From the NCBI RefSeq assembly GCF_041438865.1, contig NZ_CP109450.1, forward strand, positions 5,706,501-5,770,500: a stretch of DNA of 64,000 nucleotides, in the 5' to 3' direction. Below are positions 41,135 through 49,686 of this stretch, piece after piece (the stretch's first letter is position 1; every line of letters starts with the position of its first letter). A model generated the notes under the pieces. That model was not told where the DNA came from and did no database searches. It saw nothing but the letters and a program-made list of their open reading frames with translations. A program made the translations under genes and the position numbers. The stretch is from Streptomyces sp. NBC_01471 (GTDB lineage Bacteria; Actinomycetota; Actinomycetes; Streptomycetales; Streptomycetaceae).

Positions 41135-42403
41135 GTGACTCCGATACGCCCGCCCAAGGAGAAGCCGATACGTCGGCGCATACTCGCCGACCTCACCCCG
41201 CTGCGCACATCCCCCGACTTCCGGCGGCTCTGGTTCGGCAACACCGTCTCCTGGGTCGGGCAGGGCATGACCGCCCTGGCGATCTCGCTCCAGGTCTACG
41301 ACCTCACCCGCTCCAGCTTCTCCGTCGGTCTCGTCGGTCTCTTCTCGCTGGTGCCGCTGGTCGCGTTCGGCCTCTACGGCGGGGCCGTCGCCGACACCCT
41401 CGACCGGCGCAAACTCGGGCTCTACAGCGCCCTCGGGTCCGCGGTCCTCTCGGTCGGCCTCTCGTCGGCCGCGTTCGCCGGCTTCCACCATGTCTGGTTC
41501 CTGTACGGCATCGTGGCCCTCCAGTCCGTCTGCGCCGCGCTGAACGCCCCGGCCAGGTCCGCGATGATCCCCCGGCTGTTGCCCGGCGACCAACTGCCCG
41601 CGGCCAACGCCCTGTCCTCGATGACGAGCACCTTCGGCACGCTGATCGGACCGATGCTCGGCGGCCTCATCGTCGGTTTCTGGGGCTACCAGGCCGCGTA
41701 TCTGATCGACGCCGTCTCCTTCGTGGCCGCCCTGTACGCGATGTGGCGGCTGCCCTCGATGCTCCCCGACCGGGCGGCCGGATCGAAGAGCCGCGCCTCG
41801 GTCCTGGACGGGCTGCGCTTCCTGGCCACCCGCCCCAACCTCCGGATGACGTTCTTCTCGGACTTCTGCGCCATGATCCTGGCCCAGCCCCGGGCGCTCT
41901 TCCCGGCGGTGGCCGTCCTCTGGTACGGGGGCGACGCCCGCACCACGGGGCTGCTGGTGGCGGCGCCCGCGGTGGGCGCGCTGCTCGGCGGGGTCTTCTC
42001 CGGCTGGCTGGGCGGCATCCACCGGCACGGTCTCGCGATCGTGCTCGCGGTCGCCGGGTGGGGACTCGCCATCGCGGTGTTCGGCCTGACCAGGAACCTC
42101 TGGCTCGGGCTGTTCTTCCTCGCGCTGGCCGGTGCGGCGGACACCGTGTCCATGGTCTTCCGCAACACGATGATGCAGGTGGCGGCGCCGGACGAGATGC
42201 GCGGCAGGCTCCAGGGGGTCTTCATCGTGGTCGTCGCCGGTGGCCCGCGCCTCGGCGACTTCCTCGCGGGCTCGGCGGGCGACCTCGCCACCCCGACCGC
42301 GGCGGTGGTCGGCGGCGGCCTCGCCTGTGTCGTCGCGGTCTCCCTGCTCGGCCTGACCCGGCGCGGCTTCCTCCGCTACGACGCGCGGTCGCCGGTGCCG
42401 TAG
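41135..42403 (+). CDS. MFS transporter (EntS-like)
   Basis: The 422-residue membrane protein has about 12 helices. FRRLWFGNTVSWVGQGMTALAISLQVYDLT at the start and GAVADTLDRRKL after helix 2 are typical of the EntS/MFS_3 group, which exports siderophores, macrolides and other compounds. The GTG at 41135 has only a weak ribosome site (CAAGGAG lies inside the frame). It follows the lipoprotein gene by 75 bases in the same direction and is convergent with the kinase gene. The substrate is unknown. Confidence 0.9.
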   Translation: MTPIRPPKEKPIRRRILADLTPLRTSPDFRRLWFGNTVSWVGQGMTALAISLQVYDLTRSSFSVGLVGLFSLVPLVAFGLYGGAVADTLDRRKLGLYSALGSAVLSVGLSSAAFAGFHHVWFLYGIVALQSVCAALNAPARSAMIPRLLPGDQLPAANALSSMTSTFGTLIGPMLGGLIVGFWGYQAAYLIDAVSFVAALYAMWRLPSMLPDRAAGSKSRASVLDGLRFLATRPNLRMTFFSDFCAMILAQPRALFPAVAVLWYGGDARTTGLLVAAPAVGALLGGVFSGWLGGIHRHGLAIVLAVAGWGLAIAVFGLTRNLWLGLFFLALAGAADTVSMVFRNTMMQVAAPDEMRGRLQGVFIVVVAGGPRLGDFLAGSAGDLATPTAAVVGGGLACVVAVSLLGLTRRGFLRYDARSPVP

Positions 42404-42437
42404 GCGCAGCCGGGCACGTACGCGCGGGTGGCGCCGG

Positions 42438-43844
42438 TCACGACGCCTCCCACACCAGCGCGTTCCCGTCCTCGCCCTCCGGCGTCCCGTCGTGCGTGAC
42501 AGTCAGCCGTACGGGGTCCTCCCGTGCGTCGACCACCACCGCGACCCGCGAGACGTCCGGCAGCCGGTGCGTGCGGGCGAGGCCCCGGCGCAGGGCGGTG
42601 AGCAGGTCCTCGCCGACCTGCTCCGTGATCCGGGAGTCCACCGGGCCGAGGAAGTGCACCGACGGGGCGAACCCCAGCAGCACCCGCGCGCCGTCCGTCT
42701 CCCGGAGGACCTGGCCGCGCAGCGTCGACGGTGCGTCGGCGGGCGGCTGCTGGAGGGCGAAGATCGCGGTCCTGACGTCCTGGATGGTCGAGTCGAGTTC
42801 GTCGGCCGCCCGGCCGAGCAGCTCACCCAGCTCCGTGCCGGCCGCCCGCCGCCGGGTCGACTCCAGCATCATCTCGGTCGCGAAGAGCCGCTGGACGACG
42901 AGGTCGTGCAGATCGCGGGCGATCCGGTCGCGGTCCTCGTACACCGCGAGCTGCTCACGGTTCTGCTGGGCATCGGCCAGGACGAGCGCGAGCGCGGCCT
43001 GCGAGGCGAACTGAAGGGCCAGTGTCCGGTCCGCCGCGTTGTAGGGGCGGCCGCTGCGCCGCCGGGGCAGCGCGAGCGTACCGATCAGCTTGCCGCCGCT
43101 CTGGAGCGGCAGCATCATGCTCGGCCCGAAACGGGCCCGTACATGGGTGGTCATCCGGGGATCGGTGGACGAGTCCTCGATGTACACCGGGTCACCGCTG
43201 AGGAGCTGGACCAGCACGGGGGAGCCCGGCGCGATCGTGGCGCCGATGAGGTCGCCCGGGTCCTCGAAGGTGGAGGCGGCGACGATCTCCATGCCGCCGC
43301 TGCCGGTCGGCAGGAGCACCACGCCGGCGACCGCGTCGGCGAGGCTCCTGGCCTGTTCGGCGACGGTGGTCAGTGCGTCGGTCGCGCTCTCGCCGGTGAG
43401 CAGCGCGTTGGTGACGGCCGCCGCCCCCTTGATCCAGCGCTCCCGGAGCCTCGCCGTCTCGTACAGCCGGGCGTTGCCGATCGCGATGCCCGCCTGCGCG
43501 GCGAGCACCCGCAGCAGCGCCTCGTCGTCCCGGTCGAAGCTGCCCTCGCGCTTGCCCGCCAGGTGCAGGGTTCCGAAGACCTGCTGGTGCACCCGGACGG
43601 GGAACCGCAGCAGACCGGGGGTGTCGTCCGGGAGGCCGATCAGCGCGTCGCCGTCGGCGCCGGTCGCGAACAGGTCGCTGAGGCGGTCGCGCTCGGGGTC
43701 GACCACCCCGAGCGCCCCGCGCCGCGCGCCCGTCAGCCGGGTCGCGGAGTCCACGATGTGCTGGAGCGTGCCGCGCAGTTCGAGATCCGTACCGACGCTC
43801 AGCACCGCCTCCAGGAGCAGCGGCAGCCGTGTGTCACCGGTCAT
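42438..43844 (-). CDS. GAF-GAF histidine kinase with degenerate ATP-binding domain
   Basis: The 468-residue protein resembles DevS/DosS kinases: two GAF domains (about 10-140 and 160-300) and a HisKA_3 dimerisation region, RIARDLHDLVVQRLFATEMMLE, with a conserved phospho-accepting His. The ATPase domain is damaged: the N-box expected as EALSNAARHA is RRGLARTHRLP, the D-box reads VTHDGTPEGED, and the protein stops there without the glycine boxes. It probably cannot bind ATP and may act as a sensor partner for another kinase. No response regulator is adjacent. No space exists downstream for a lost remainder, so this is not a simple frameshift. Confidence 0.88.
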   Translation of the reverse strand: MTGDTRLPLLLEAVLSVGTDLELRGTLQHIVDSATRLTGARRGALGVVDPERDRLSDLFATGADGDALIGLPDDTPGLLRFPVRVHQQVFGTLHLAGKREGSFDRDDEALLRVLAAQAGIAIGNARLYETARLRERWIKGAAAVTNALLTGESATDALTTVAEQARSLADAVAGVVLLPTGSGGMEIVAASTFEDPGDLIGATIAPGSPVLVQLLSGDPVYIEDSSTDPRMTTHVRARFGPSMMLPLQSGGKLIGTLALPRRRSGRPYNAADRTLALQFASQAALALVLADAQQNREQLAVYEDRDRIARDLHDLVVQRLFATEMMLESTRRRAAGTELGELLGRAADELDSTIQDVRTAIFALQQPPADAPSTLRGQVLRETDGARVLLGFAPSVHFLGPVDSRITEQVGEDLLTALRRGLARTHRLPDVSRVAVVVDAREDPVRLTVTHDGTPEGEDGNALVWEAS

Positions 43845-43924
43845 CGTGTGGTCCCCCGGTCCGATCGTCGCAGGCCCCGCGGTGCCGCTCGGGTCCTGTC
43901 GGGTGGCCGCCCGTCAGCGGTCCG

Positions 43925-44962
43925 TCAGCCGCTCAGCGGAGCCAGCGTCATGGGCTGGATCTTTCCCTCCAGCATCGCGCCGAGTCCGAGGACCGAGCAG
44001 ACGTCGGGCCGCTCGGCGATGTGCACCGGCATCCTCGTCGCGTTGCGGACCATCTGTTCCAGGCCCGGCAGCAGGGCGCTCCCGCCGACCATCATGATGC
44101 CGCGGTCCGACAGGTCGGCGACCAGATCCGGCGGGCAGCCGCGCAGCACCCGGCCGATGCCGTCGAGCACGGCGGTCAGCGGGGTGTGGATGGCCTCCCG
44201 TACGGCCGCGGTTTCGACCTGGACCGAACGGGCGAGGCCGGTGGCCACGTCCCTGCCGTGGATCTCGGTGAACTCGGGCCCGTCCAGGGCCAGCCCGTTG
44301 CCGCTGAGCGCCAGTTGCAGCGGCCGTACGGACTGGCTCGGCAGCAGCAGCTCGTGGTGCTGGCGCATGTGCTGCACGATGGCCCGGTCGATGGCCTCAC
44401 CGCCGACCGGGATCCGCTCGGCGGTGACGATCGAGCCGAGTGAGAGGACGGCGATCTGCGTGGTCGCCGCGCCACAGACCATGATCATGGTGGCGGTCGG
44501 CTGCTCGACGGGGAGCCCGCAGCCGACGGCGGCGGCGATGAGGGTGTCGACCAGCTCGACCCGCCGGGCGCCGAGCCCGACCAGGGTCTCGACCGTGGCA
44601 CGCTGCGCCAGCGGGTCGGACTCGTGCGGGGTGCACGCGGCGGCGCGCAGCATCGGGGTGCGGCGCAGTCTGCGCCGCAGCTTGTCGCCGAGGAGCTGCC
44701 CCAGCATGCGCCGCGCCAGGTCGATGTCGACGACGGTGCCGCCCGTGACGGGGCGCGCCACCCGGATGTAGGCGGGGGTACGGCCGGTCATCTGCTCGGC
44801 GAAGGAACCGACGGCGATGAGCGCGCCCGTCCGGCTGTTCACCGCGACGACGCTCGGTTCGTCCACGACGAGCCCCATGCCCTTGACGAACACCCGGGTC
44901 CGCGAGGCCCCGAGGTCGACGGCTACCTGGCAACGGCGCAACTGATCAAGACTGACGGTCAC
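43925..44962 (-). CDS. MreB/Mbl-like actin-family protein with altered phosphate-2 motif
   Basis: The 345-residue protein is an MreB-type actin homologue. Phosphate-1 is VAVDLGASRTRVFVKG and the adenosine motif is GGSALLPGLEQMV. Phosphate-2, normally D-I-G-G-G-T-T, reads V-C-G-A-A-T-T: the Asp and two glycines are lost, so ATP hydrolysis may be impaired. The GTG at 44962 has GGGAG 9 bases upstream. It is not next to mreC/mreD, so it is an accessory paralogue, as known in Streptomyces. It is transcribed in the same direction as the degenerate kinase, 80 bases apart. Confidence 0.85.
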   Translation of the reverse strand: MTVSLDQLRRCQVAVDLGASRTRVFVKGMGLVVDEPSVVAVNSRTGALIAVGSFAEQMTGRTPAYIRVARPVTGGTVVDIDLARRMLGQLLGDKLRRRLRRTPMLRAAACTPHESDPLAQRATVETLVGLGARRVELVDTLIAAAVGCGLPVEQPTATMIMVCGAATTQIAVLSLGSIVTAERIPVGGEAIDRAIVQHMRQHHELLLPSQSVRPLQLALSGNGLALDGPEFTEIHGRDVATGLARSVQVETAAVREAIHTPLTAVLDGIGRVLRGCPPDLVADLSDRGIMMVGGSALLPGLEQMVRNATRMPVHIAERPDVCSVLGLGAMLEGKIQPMTLAPLSG

Positions 44963-45101
44963 GGCACGATCTCCCGAGAGACGCTGGGTGGAGCACCGGC
45001 GGCAGCCGGTCCTCATCGCATCGTGCGACGGCCGCGACCGGTGCGCGCGCTGGGCTGAGCCGCCCGGGTGGTGTTCTGACGCCTCGCCAGAAAGCAAGCT
45101 C

Positions 45102-45680
45102 CTAAAGGGGTGTGTCGCTGGGCCGTACGTCCTGGAGCAGCCCCCAGGTGAATTCGGCGACGGCGGGACGCCCGCCGGGCAGGGTGAGGGCGAGCCGCCA
45201 CCGGGTCGGCGCGGTGCCCTCCATCGGCCGTACGGGGGCGAAGGCGCGGGCCACCTCGTCCACCGTGCACGACCAGGGCCGCAGGTCGTCCGCCGAGTGC
45301 AGGGCCGGTGCGGTGGCGCCCGGGGCGCGGACCAGCCACTCGTTCCACACCGCGCCGCCGGGCGCGGTCAGCACTTCGAACCGCAGGCCGGGCCAGAGCG
45401 GCACCGGCCACTGGAGGGCGTCGCACTCCAGGTCGCCGATCGTCCGGCGGGCGGTGGCCGACGGCTCGCCGAGCACCGAGCGGTAGCGCTGGGCGGCCCC
45501 GCGGGAGCGGGGCGAGCGGACCATCGCCTGCCAGCGGCGGTTCGCCTCGCGCATCTCGGCGAGTGTGACGCCCAGCTCGCGCCGGGCGTCCTCGACGAGG
45601 TCCGGCTGATGGTCGGCCATCCGGCGCAGCAGCACCAGCTGGAAGTCGAGCGGCCCGAACGGGCTCCCTGATCGCGGCAT
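45102..45680 (-). CDS. conserved hypothetical protein
   Basis: The 192-residue soluble protein starts at the ATG at 45680. It has an N-terminal helical part (PLDFQLVLLRRMADHQPDLVEDARRELGVTLAEMREANRRWQAM) and a C-terminal part rich in Trp and Pro. No catalytic motif or membrane segment is visible and I do not recognise the family. Codon use matches the neighbours, and it lies between the MreB-like and MarR genes in the same direction. Confidence 0.7.
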   Translation of the reverse strand: MPRSGSPFGPLDFQLVLLRRMADHQPDLVEDARRELGVTLAEMREANRRWQAMVRSPRSRGAAQRYRSVLGEPSATARRTIGDLECDALQWPVPLWPGLRFEVLTAPGGAVWNEWLVRAPGATAPALHSADDLRPWSCTVDEVARAFAPVRPMEGTAPTRWRLALTLPGGRPAVAEFTWGLLQDVRPSDTPL

Positions 45681-45747
45681 ACACCCATCCTGCCCGTACG
45701 GCACGCGCACCGGGCCCGGCGGGTGGAGCACCTCCGGACGGGTGGCC

Positions 45748-46179
45748 CTACCCGTCGGTGCGCCCCAGCATCCGCTTCAGCAGGTCCCGCAGCACCGTCC
45801 GCTCCCCGGCCGACAGCTCGGCGAGCGGTTCACGGGCGAAGTCCATCGTGGCGCGCAGCTCCCGGGAGGTCCGCCGGCCCGCCTCGGTGGCCGCGGCCAG
45901 CTTGACCCGGCGGTCGGCGGGGTCGGGGCGGCGCTCGGCGAGGCCGCGCGCTTCGAGCCGGTCGACGATGCCCGTGACGTTCGACGGCTCGCACTTCAGA
46001 TGCCCGGCGAGACGGCGCATGGGCATCGCCTCGATGGACAGCAGACCCAGCACCCGTGCCTGGGCGCCGGTGAGCGAGTGCACGGCCGCGGCCTCGTCGT
46101 ACTCCTGGTAGTACCGGGCGACGACGTCACCGATCAGCTCGACGACTTCCAGGGTGAGCGGGTCTGTACGAGTGGCCAT
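45748..46179 (-). CDS. MarR-family regulator
   Basis: The 143-residue protein has a MarR winged helix: MPMRRLAGHLKCEPSNVTGIVDRLEARGLAERRPDPADRRVKLAAATEAG. Its single Cys63 lies in the DNA-binding helix region, not at the N-terminal position used by OhrR for peroxide sensing. It is divergent from a quinone-oxidoreductase-like gene that is followed by an Ohr gene, so it probably represses both in response to electrophiles or oxidants. Confidence 0.9.
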   Translation of the reverse strand: MATRTDPLTLEVVELIGDVVARYYQEYDEAAAVHSLTGAQARVLGLLSIEAMPMRRLAGHLKCEPSNVTGIVDRLEARGLAERRPDPADRRVKLAAATEAGRRTSRELRATMDFAREPLAELSAGERTVLRDLLKRMLGRTDG

Positions 46180-46201
46180 GCCTCCCAGCGTACCCGCATG
46201 C

Positions 46202-46252
46202 TTGACAATCTAAAATATCCAGGCGCATGGTTGTTTAAGACGGTAGATATTT
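46202..46252. promoter_or_regulatory. MarR/oxidoreductase divergent control region
   Basis: TTGACA (46202-46207) and an inverted repeat AAATATC (46213-46219) / GATATTT (46246-46252) lie in the 109-base divergent gap. The arms are 26 bases apart and may be half-sites for the MarR dimer. Confidence 0.45.
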
Positions 46253-46288
46253 CACGTCATGAAGCTTTGCTCAGGAGGTTGTACACCG

Positions 46289-47308
46289 ATGTCCGCACTC
46301 CCCACGACCGGCCGCGAATGGCATCTCACCGCCCGTCCGAGCGGCTGGCCCACCCCGGCGGACTTCGCCCTGCGCGAGGTCCCGGTGTCCGAGCCCGCCG
46401 AGGGACGGATCCTGGTCCGCAACCTCTACTTCTCGGTCGACCCGTACATGCGGGGAAGGATGAACGACGTCAAGTCGTACACACCGCCCTTCCAGCTCGA
46501 CAAGCCGATGGACGGCGGCGCGGTCGGCGAGGTCATCGCGTCGAACGCCGAGGGCTTCTCGGTGGGCGACCACGTGCTGCACGGCCTCGGCTGGCGTGAG
46601 TACGCACACGTGCCCGTCCAGCACGCCACCAAGGTCGACCCGGCGGCCGCCCCGCTCTCCGCCTACCTCGGCGTGCTCGGTATGACGGGCCTCACCGCCT
46701 ACGCCGGCCTCTTCGATGTCGCCGCCTTCAAGGAGGGCGAGACCGTCTTCGTCTCCGGCGCCGCGGGCGCCGTCGGCAGCCAGGTCGGCCAGATGGCCAG
46801 GATCAGGGGTGCCGCGCGCGTCATCGGCTCCGCGGGCTCCGACGAGAAGGTCAGGCACCTCGTCGACGACCTCGGCTTCGACGCTGCGTTCAACTACAAG
46901 AACGGCCCCGTGGCGCAGCAGCTGCGCGAGGCCGCCCCCGACGGCATCGACGTGTACTTCGACAACGTGGGCGGCGAGCACCTCGAAGCGGCCATCAACT
47001 CGTTCAACGTGCACGGCCGCGCCACGATCTGCGGAATGATCTCGCAGTACAACAACACCGAGGCCACCCCGGCCCCGCGCAACCTCGCGCTGGTCATCGG
47101 CAAGCGGCTGCGGCTCCAGGGCATGCTCGTCGGCGATCACGCGGCGCTCCAGCCGCAGTTCGTGAAGGACGTCGCTGGCTGGATCGCCTCGGGCGAGCTG
47201 AAGTACCAGGAAACGGTCGTCGAAGGTGTCGAACAGGGCGTCGAGGCGTTTCTCGGGCTGCTCCGCGGTGAGAACACCGGGAAGATGATCGTCGCCGTCA
47301 ACCAGTAG
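46289..47308 (+). CDS. NADP-dependent medium-chain oxidoreductase (zinc-free)
   Basis: The 339-residue enzyme belongs to the zinc-independent MDR group that includes YncB, CurA and leukotriene-B4/15-oxoprostaglandin reductases. Signatures are YFSVDPYMRGRM near residue 48, the Rossmann motif VFVSGAAGAVGSQVGQMAR, and YFDNVGGEHLEAAI. CAGGAGG lies 10 bases before the ATG. Such enzymes reduce alpha,beta-unsaturated carbonyls and quinones with NADPH, protecting against electrophiles. It is divergent from the MarR gene and 64 bases upstream of ohr. Confidence 0.92.
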   Translation: MSALPTTGREWHLTARPSGWPTPADFALREVPVSEPAEGRILVRNLYFSVDPYMRGRMNDVKSYTPPFQLDKPMDGGAVGEVIASNAEGFSVGDHVLHGLGWREYAHVPVQHATKVDPAAAPLSAYLGVLGMTGLTAYAGLFDVAAFKEGETVFVSGAAGAVGSQVGQMARIRGAARVIGSAGSDEKVRHLVDDLGFDAAFNYKNGPVAQQLREAAPDGIDVYFDNVGGEHLEAAINSFNVHGRATICGMISQYNNTEATPAPRNLALVIGKRLRLQGMLVGDHAALQPQFVKDVAGWIASGELKYQETVVEGVEQGVEAFLGLLRGENTGKMIVAVNQ

Positions 47309-47372
47309 GCTCGCCCCCAGGCCGCCGCGGTCGTGGGCGCGAGATGCGGCGTACACAACAGAAGGAACTCTC

Positions 47373-47801
47373 ATGGCAATCCAGAAGATCGATGTCGCGT
47401 ACACCGCAGTCGCCACCGCCGAGAACGGCCGTGACGGCCGGGTCTCCTCCAGCGACGGCAACCTCGACGTCGTCGTCAACCCGCCGAAGGAGATGGGCGG
47501 AAGCGGCGCGGGCACCAACCCGGAGCAGCTCTTCGCCGCCGGTTACAGCGCCTGCTTCCAGGGTGCGCTCGGTGTCGTCGCCCGCCAGGAGAAGGCCGAC
47601 ATCTCCGGCTCGACCGTGACCGCGGCCGTCTCCATCGGCAAGACCGAGCAGGGCGGCTTCGGCCTGGAGGTCACCATCACGGCCTCCATCCCGAACGTCG
47701 ACGCGGCCGCCGCGCAGTCGCTGATCGAGAAGGCGCACCAGGTGTGCCCGTACTCGAACGCCACCCGCGGCAACATCAAGGTCGACCTGGCCGTCGCCTG
47801 A
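47373..47801 (+). CDS. ohr: Ohr-type organic hydroperoxide resistance protein
   Basis: The 142-residue protein has the Ohr/OsmC fold with the two catalytic cysteines: Cys61 in GYSACFQGAL and Cys125 in HQVCPYSNATRGN. It reduces organic and lipid hydroperoxides using lipoylated proteins. It is in the same direction as the oxidoreductase gene with 64 bases between, so they form a redox-defence pair, probably under the divergent MarR protein. Confidence 0.95.
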   Translation: MAIQKIDVAYTAVATAENGRDGRVSSSDGNLDVVVNPPKEMGGSGAGTNPEQLFAAGYSACFQGALGVVARQEKADISGSTVTAAVSIGKTEQGGFGLEVTITASIPNVDAAAAQSLIEKAHQVCPYSNATRGNIKVDLAVA

Positions 47802-47815
47802 TCATGAACGGCTGA

Positions 47816-47833
47816 TCCCGGCTCCGGCCGGGA
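47816..47833 (+). terminator. terminator after ohr
   Basis: TCCCGG and CCGGGA pair around CTCCGG shortly after the ohr stop; a second GC-rich hairpin follows at about 47850-47875. Confidence 0.5.
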
Positions 47834-48037
47834 CAGGGAGGGCCGCACCCGCTCCGGCGGGGGCGGTCCTCTGTCCGTATTCCAGGGACCTTGCCGACCG
47901 TGCCGACCTTGCAATGGGGTGACGCGCGCAAGGTCAACGGGCCTGCGCCGACAGCCCCGTTCCCGCCGTTCGCCGGCCGGGCCGGGGGCCGGACGCTGCG
48001 GCACCCGGCTGCGCCGGCCCCCGATAGGCTGCGGCGC

Positions 48038-48898
48038 ATGGGTGATCTCGGGGCGGGTTTCGGTTATCTGGTGAAGGGCCAGCGCTGGGTCGGCGGGCGC
48101 GGCAGGCAGTACGGATTCGGGCTGCTGCCGGGGCTGATCACGCTCGTCCTCTACGGGGTGGCGCTGGTCGCGCTCGCGTTCTGGGCGGACGACGCGGTCA
48201 CCTGGGCGACACCGTTCGCCGACACCTGGAGCACGCCCTGGCCGGGACTCCTCCGGGGCTGTCTGACCGTACTGTTGTGGGCGCTGGCCCTGCTGCTCGC
48301 CGTCGTCTCGTTCACCGCGGTGACCCTGCTGATCGGCCAGCCCTTCTACGAGGCGCTCTCCGGGCGGGTCGACGCGTCCGAGGGCGCCGACGTCCCCGGA
48401 TCCGGCCTCTCCCTCTGGCGCGAACTGTGGATCTCCGCCCGCGACAGCCTCCGCATCCTGGTACGGGTGGCGTTCTACGGCCTGCTGCTCTTCGCCGCCG
48501 GTTTCCTCCCGGTCGTCGGCCAGACCGTCGTCCCGGCGATCGGCTTCTGCGTCTCCGGCTTCTTCCTCGCCGAGGAGCTGACGGCGGTGGCGCTGCAACG
48601 CCGGGGCATGGAGTTCCGGGAGCGGCTGGCCCTGCTGAAGAGCCGTCGTCTGCTCACCCTCGGCTTCGGGGTCCCGCTGACCCTCTGCTTCCTGGTGCCG
48701 CTGGTCGCGGTCTTCCTCATGCCGGGCGCGGTGGCGGGAGCGACCCTGATGGTGCGCGACCTGACGGGGGAGACGGCGCGCGAACCGGACGCCGTACCGG
48801 ACGCTCTGCCGGAACCGCCCGCCGACGGCGTGAACGGCGCTGACGGGGCACCCGCGGCGCCCACGCCTCCGCCCGCCGCCCCCTCCCGGACCTGGTAG
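48038..48898 (+). CDS. EI24 (CysZ-like) membrane protein
   Basis: The 286-residue protein has about four to five membrane helices and matches the EI24/CysZ family: GFGYLVKGQRWV at the start, LIGQPFYEALSGRVD after helix 2 and FLPVVGQTVVPAIGFCVSGFFLAEEL. In E. coli CysZ is a sulfate channel; the role of actinobacterial EI24 proteins is unknown. The C-terminal 60 residues are Pro/Ala-rich and disordered. It stands alone, convergent with a TetR gene. Confidence 0.85.
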   Translation: MGDLGAGFGYLVKGQRWVGGRGRQYGFGLLPGLITLVLYGVALVALAFWADDAVTWATPFADTWSTPWPGLLRGCLTVLLWALALLLAVVSFTAVTLLIGQPFYEALSGRVDASEGADVPGSGLSLWRELWISARDSLRILVRVAFYGLLLFAAGFLPVVGQTVVPAIGFCVSGFFLAEELTAVALQRRGMEFRERLALLKSRRLLTLGFGVPLTLCFLVPLVAVFLMPGAVAGATLMVRDLTGETAREPDAVPDALPEPPADGVNGADGAPAAPTPPPAAPSRTW

Positions 48899-48919
48899 CG
48901 CAGGGCCGCCGCCCGCGCA

Positions 48920-49495
48920 TCACCCCGTCGCACCACCGCCGAGCAGCGTCGTGAAGGCCCGGAAAGCGGTGGGCATGTCCACCGATTCCGGGTCCAGCAG
49001 CCACTGGTACTGGAGGCCGTCCATCACCGCCACCAGCAGCGGCGCCACTTCCTCGGGCGTCAGCCCGCTCGGCAGCCGGTCCCCGAACTCGCCGCGCAGG
49101 GTGGCCGCCATCGACCCCCGCACCTGCGCATAGCGGCGCGTGAAGAACTCCCGCGCCGGATGCCCGTCCGTCACGCTCTCGCCGAGCAGCGCGGCGAAGG
49201 TCTGCACGATCCCCGGCCGCATGGCGTTGTACTCCACCAGCGACCCGAGCAGTTCGAGCGGCCAGGCCTCACCGGAGCGAGCCGACGCGCCCGGGTCCCA
49301 GCGGTCGCGTGCTTCCAGCACGGCGACGAGCAGGGCGTCCTTGCTCGGGAAGTAGTGCAGCAGCCCCTGCTGGCTGAGGCCCACCCGCTCGGCGACGGCG
49401 CCGAGCGTCGTCCCCCGGTAGCCGCGCTCCGCGATGACCTCAAGGGCCGCACGGAGGATCTCCGCCCGCCGCCCTTCCCCCCTGGCGCTCCCCAT
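48920..49495 (-). CDS. TetR-family regulator, divergent from GH3
   Basis: The 191-residue protein has the helix-turn-helix GTTLGAVAERVGLSQQGLLHYFPSKDALLVAVLEARDRWD. AAAGGAG 7 bases upstream fixes the ATG at 49495. It is divergent from a GH3 beta-glucosidase gene, and TetR proteins in this position commonly repress such genes. A TACCGA-TC-TACCGGTA sequence between them is a candidate operator. Confidence 0.9.
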   Translation of the reverse strand: MGSARGEGRRAEILRAALEVIAERGYRGTTLGAVAERVGLSQQGLLHYFPSKDALLVAVLEARDRWDPGASARSGEAWPLELLGSLVEYNAMRPGIVQTFAALLGESVTDGHPAREFFTRRYAQVRGSMAATLRGEFGDRLPSGLTPEEVAPLLVAVMDGLQYQWLLDPESVDMPTAFRAFTTLLGGGATG

Positions 49496-49569
49496 CCACC
49501 GGCTCCTTTCCCCGCACGTGTTCTCCGAGGACCGTACGACATCGCACATCACGAAGGCGTAACGAAACC

Positions 49570-49585
49570 TACCGATCTACCGGTA
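49570..49585. promoter_or_regulatory. candidate TetR operator
   Basis: TACCGATCTACCGGTA contains the 8-bp palindrome TACCGGTA and an adjacent TACCG half-site in the 191-base divergent region. Confidence 0.4.
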
Positions 49586-49686
49586 TGGGCGTCAGGATGG
49601 AAACATCACGCACCGGACTGCGGAGCCTGAGCACATCGGGGTCTCAGGGACCCGGGGCTCCCACACTTCAAGGCGGAGGTACGACG

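Noticed and set aside
42404..42437. Frameshifted remainder of the degenerate kinase ATPase domain
   Set aside because: Only 34 bases separate the kinase stop from the convergent MFS gene, too short for the missing glycine boxes.
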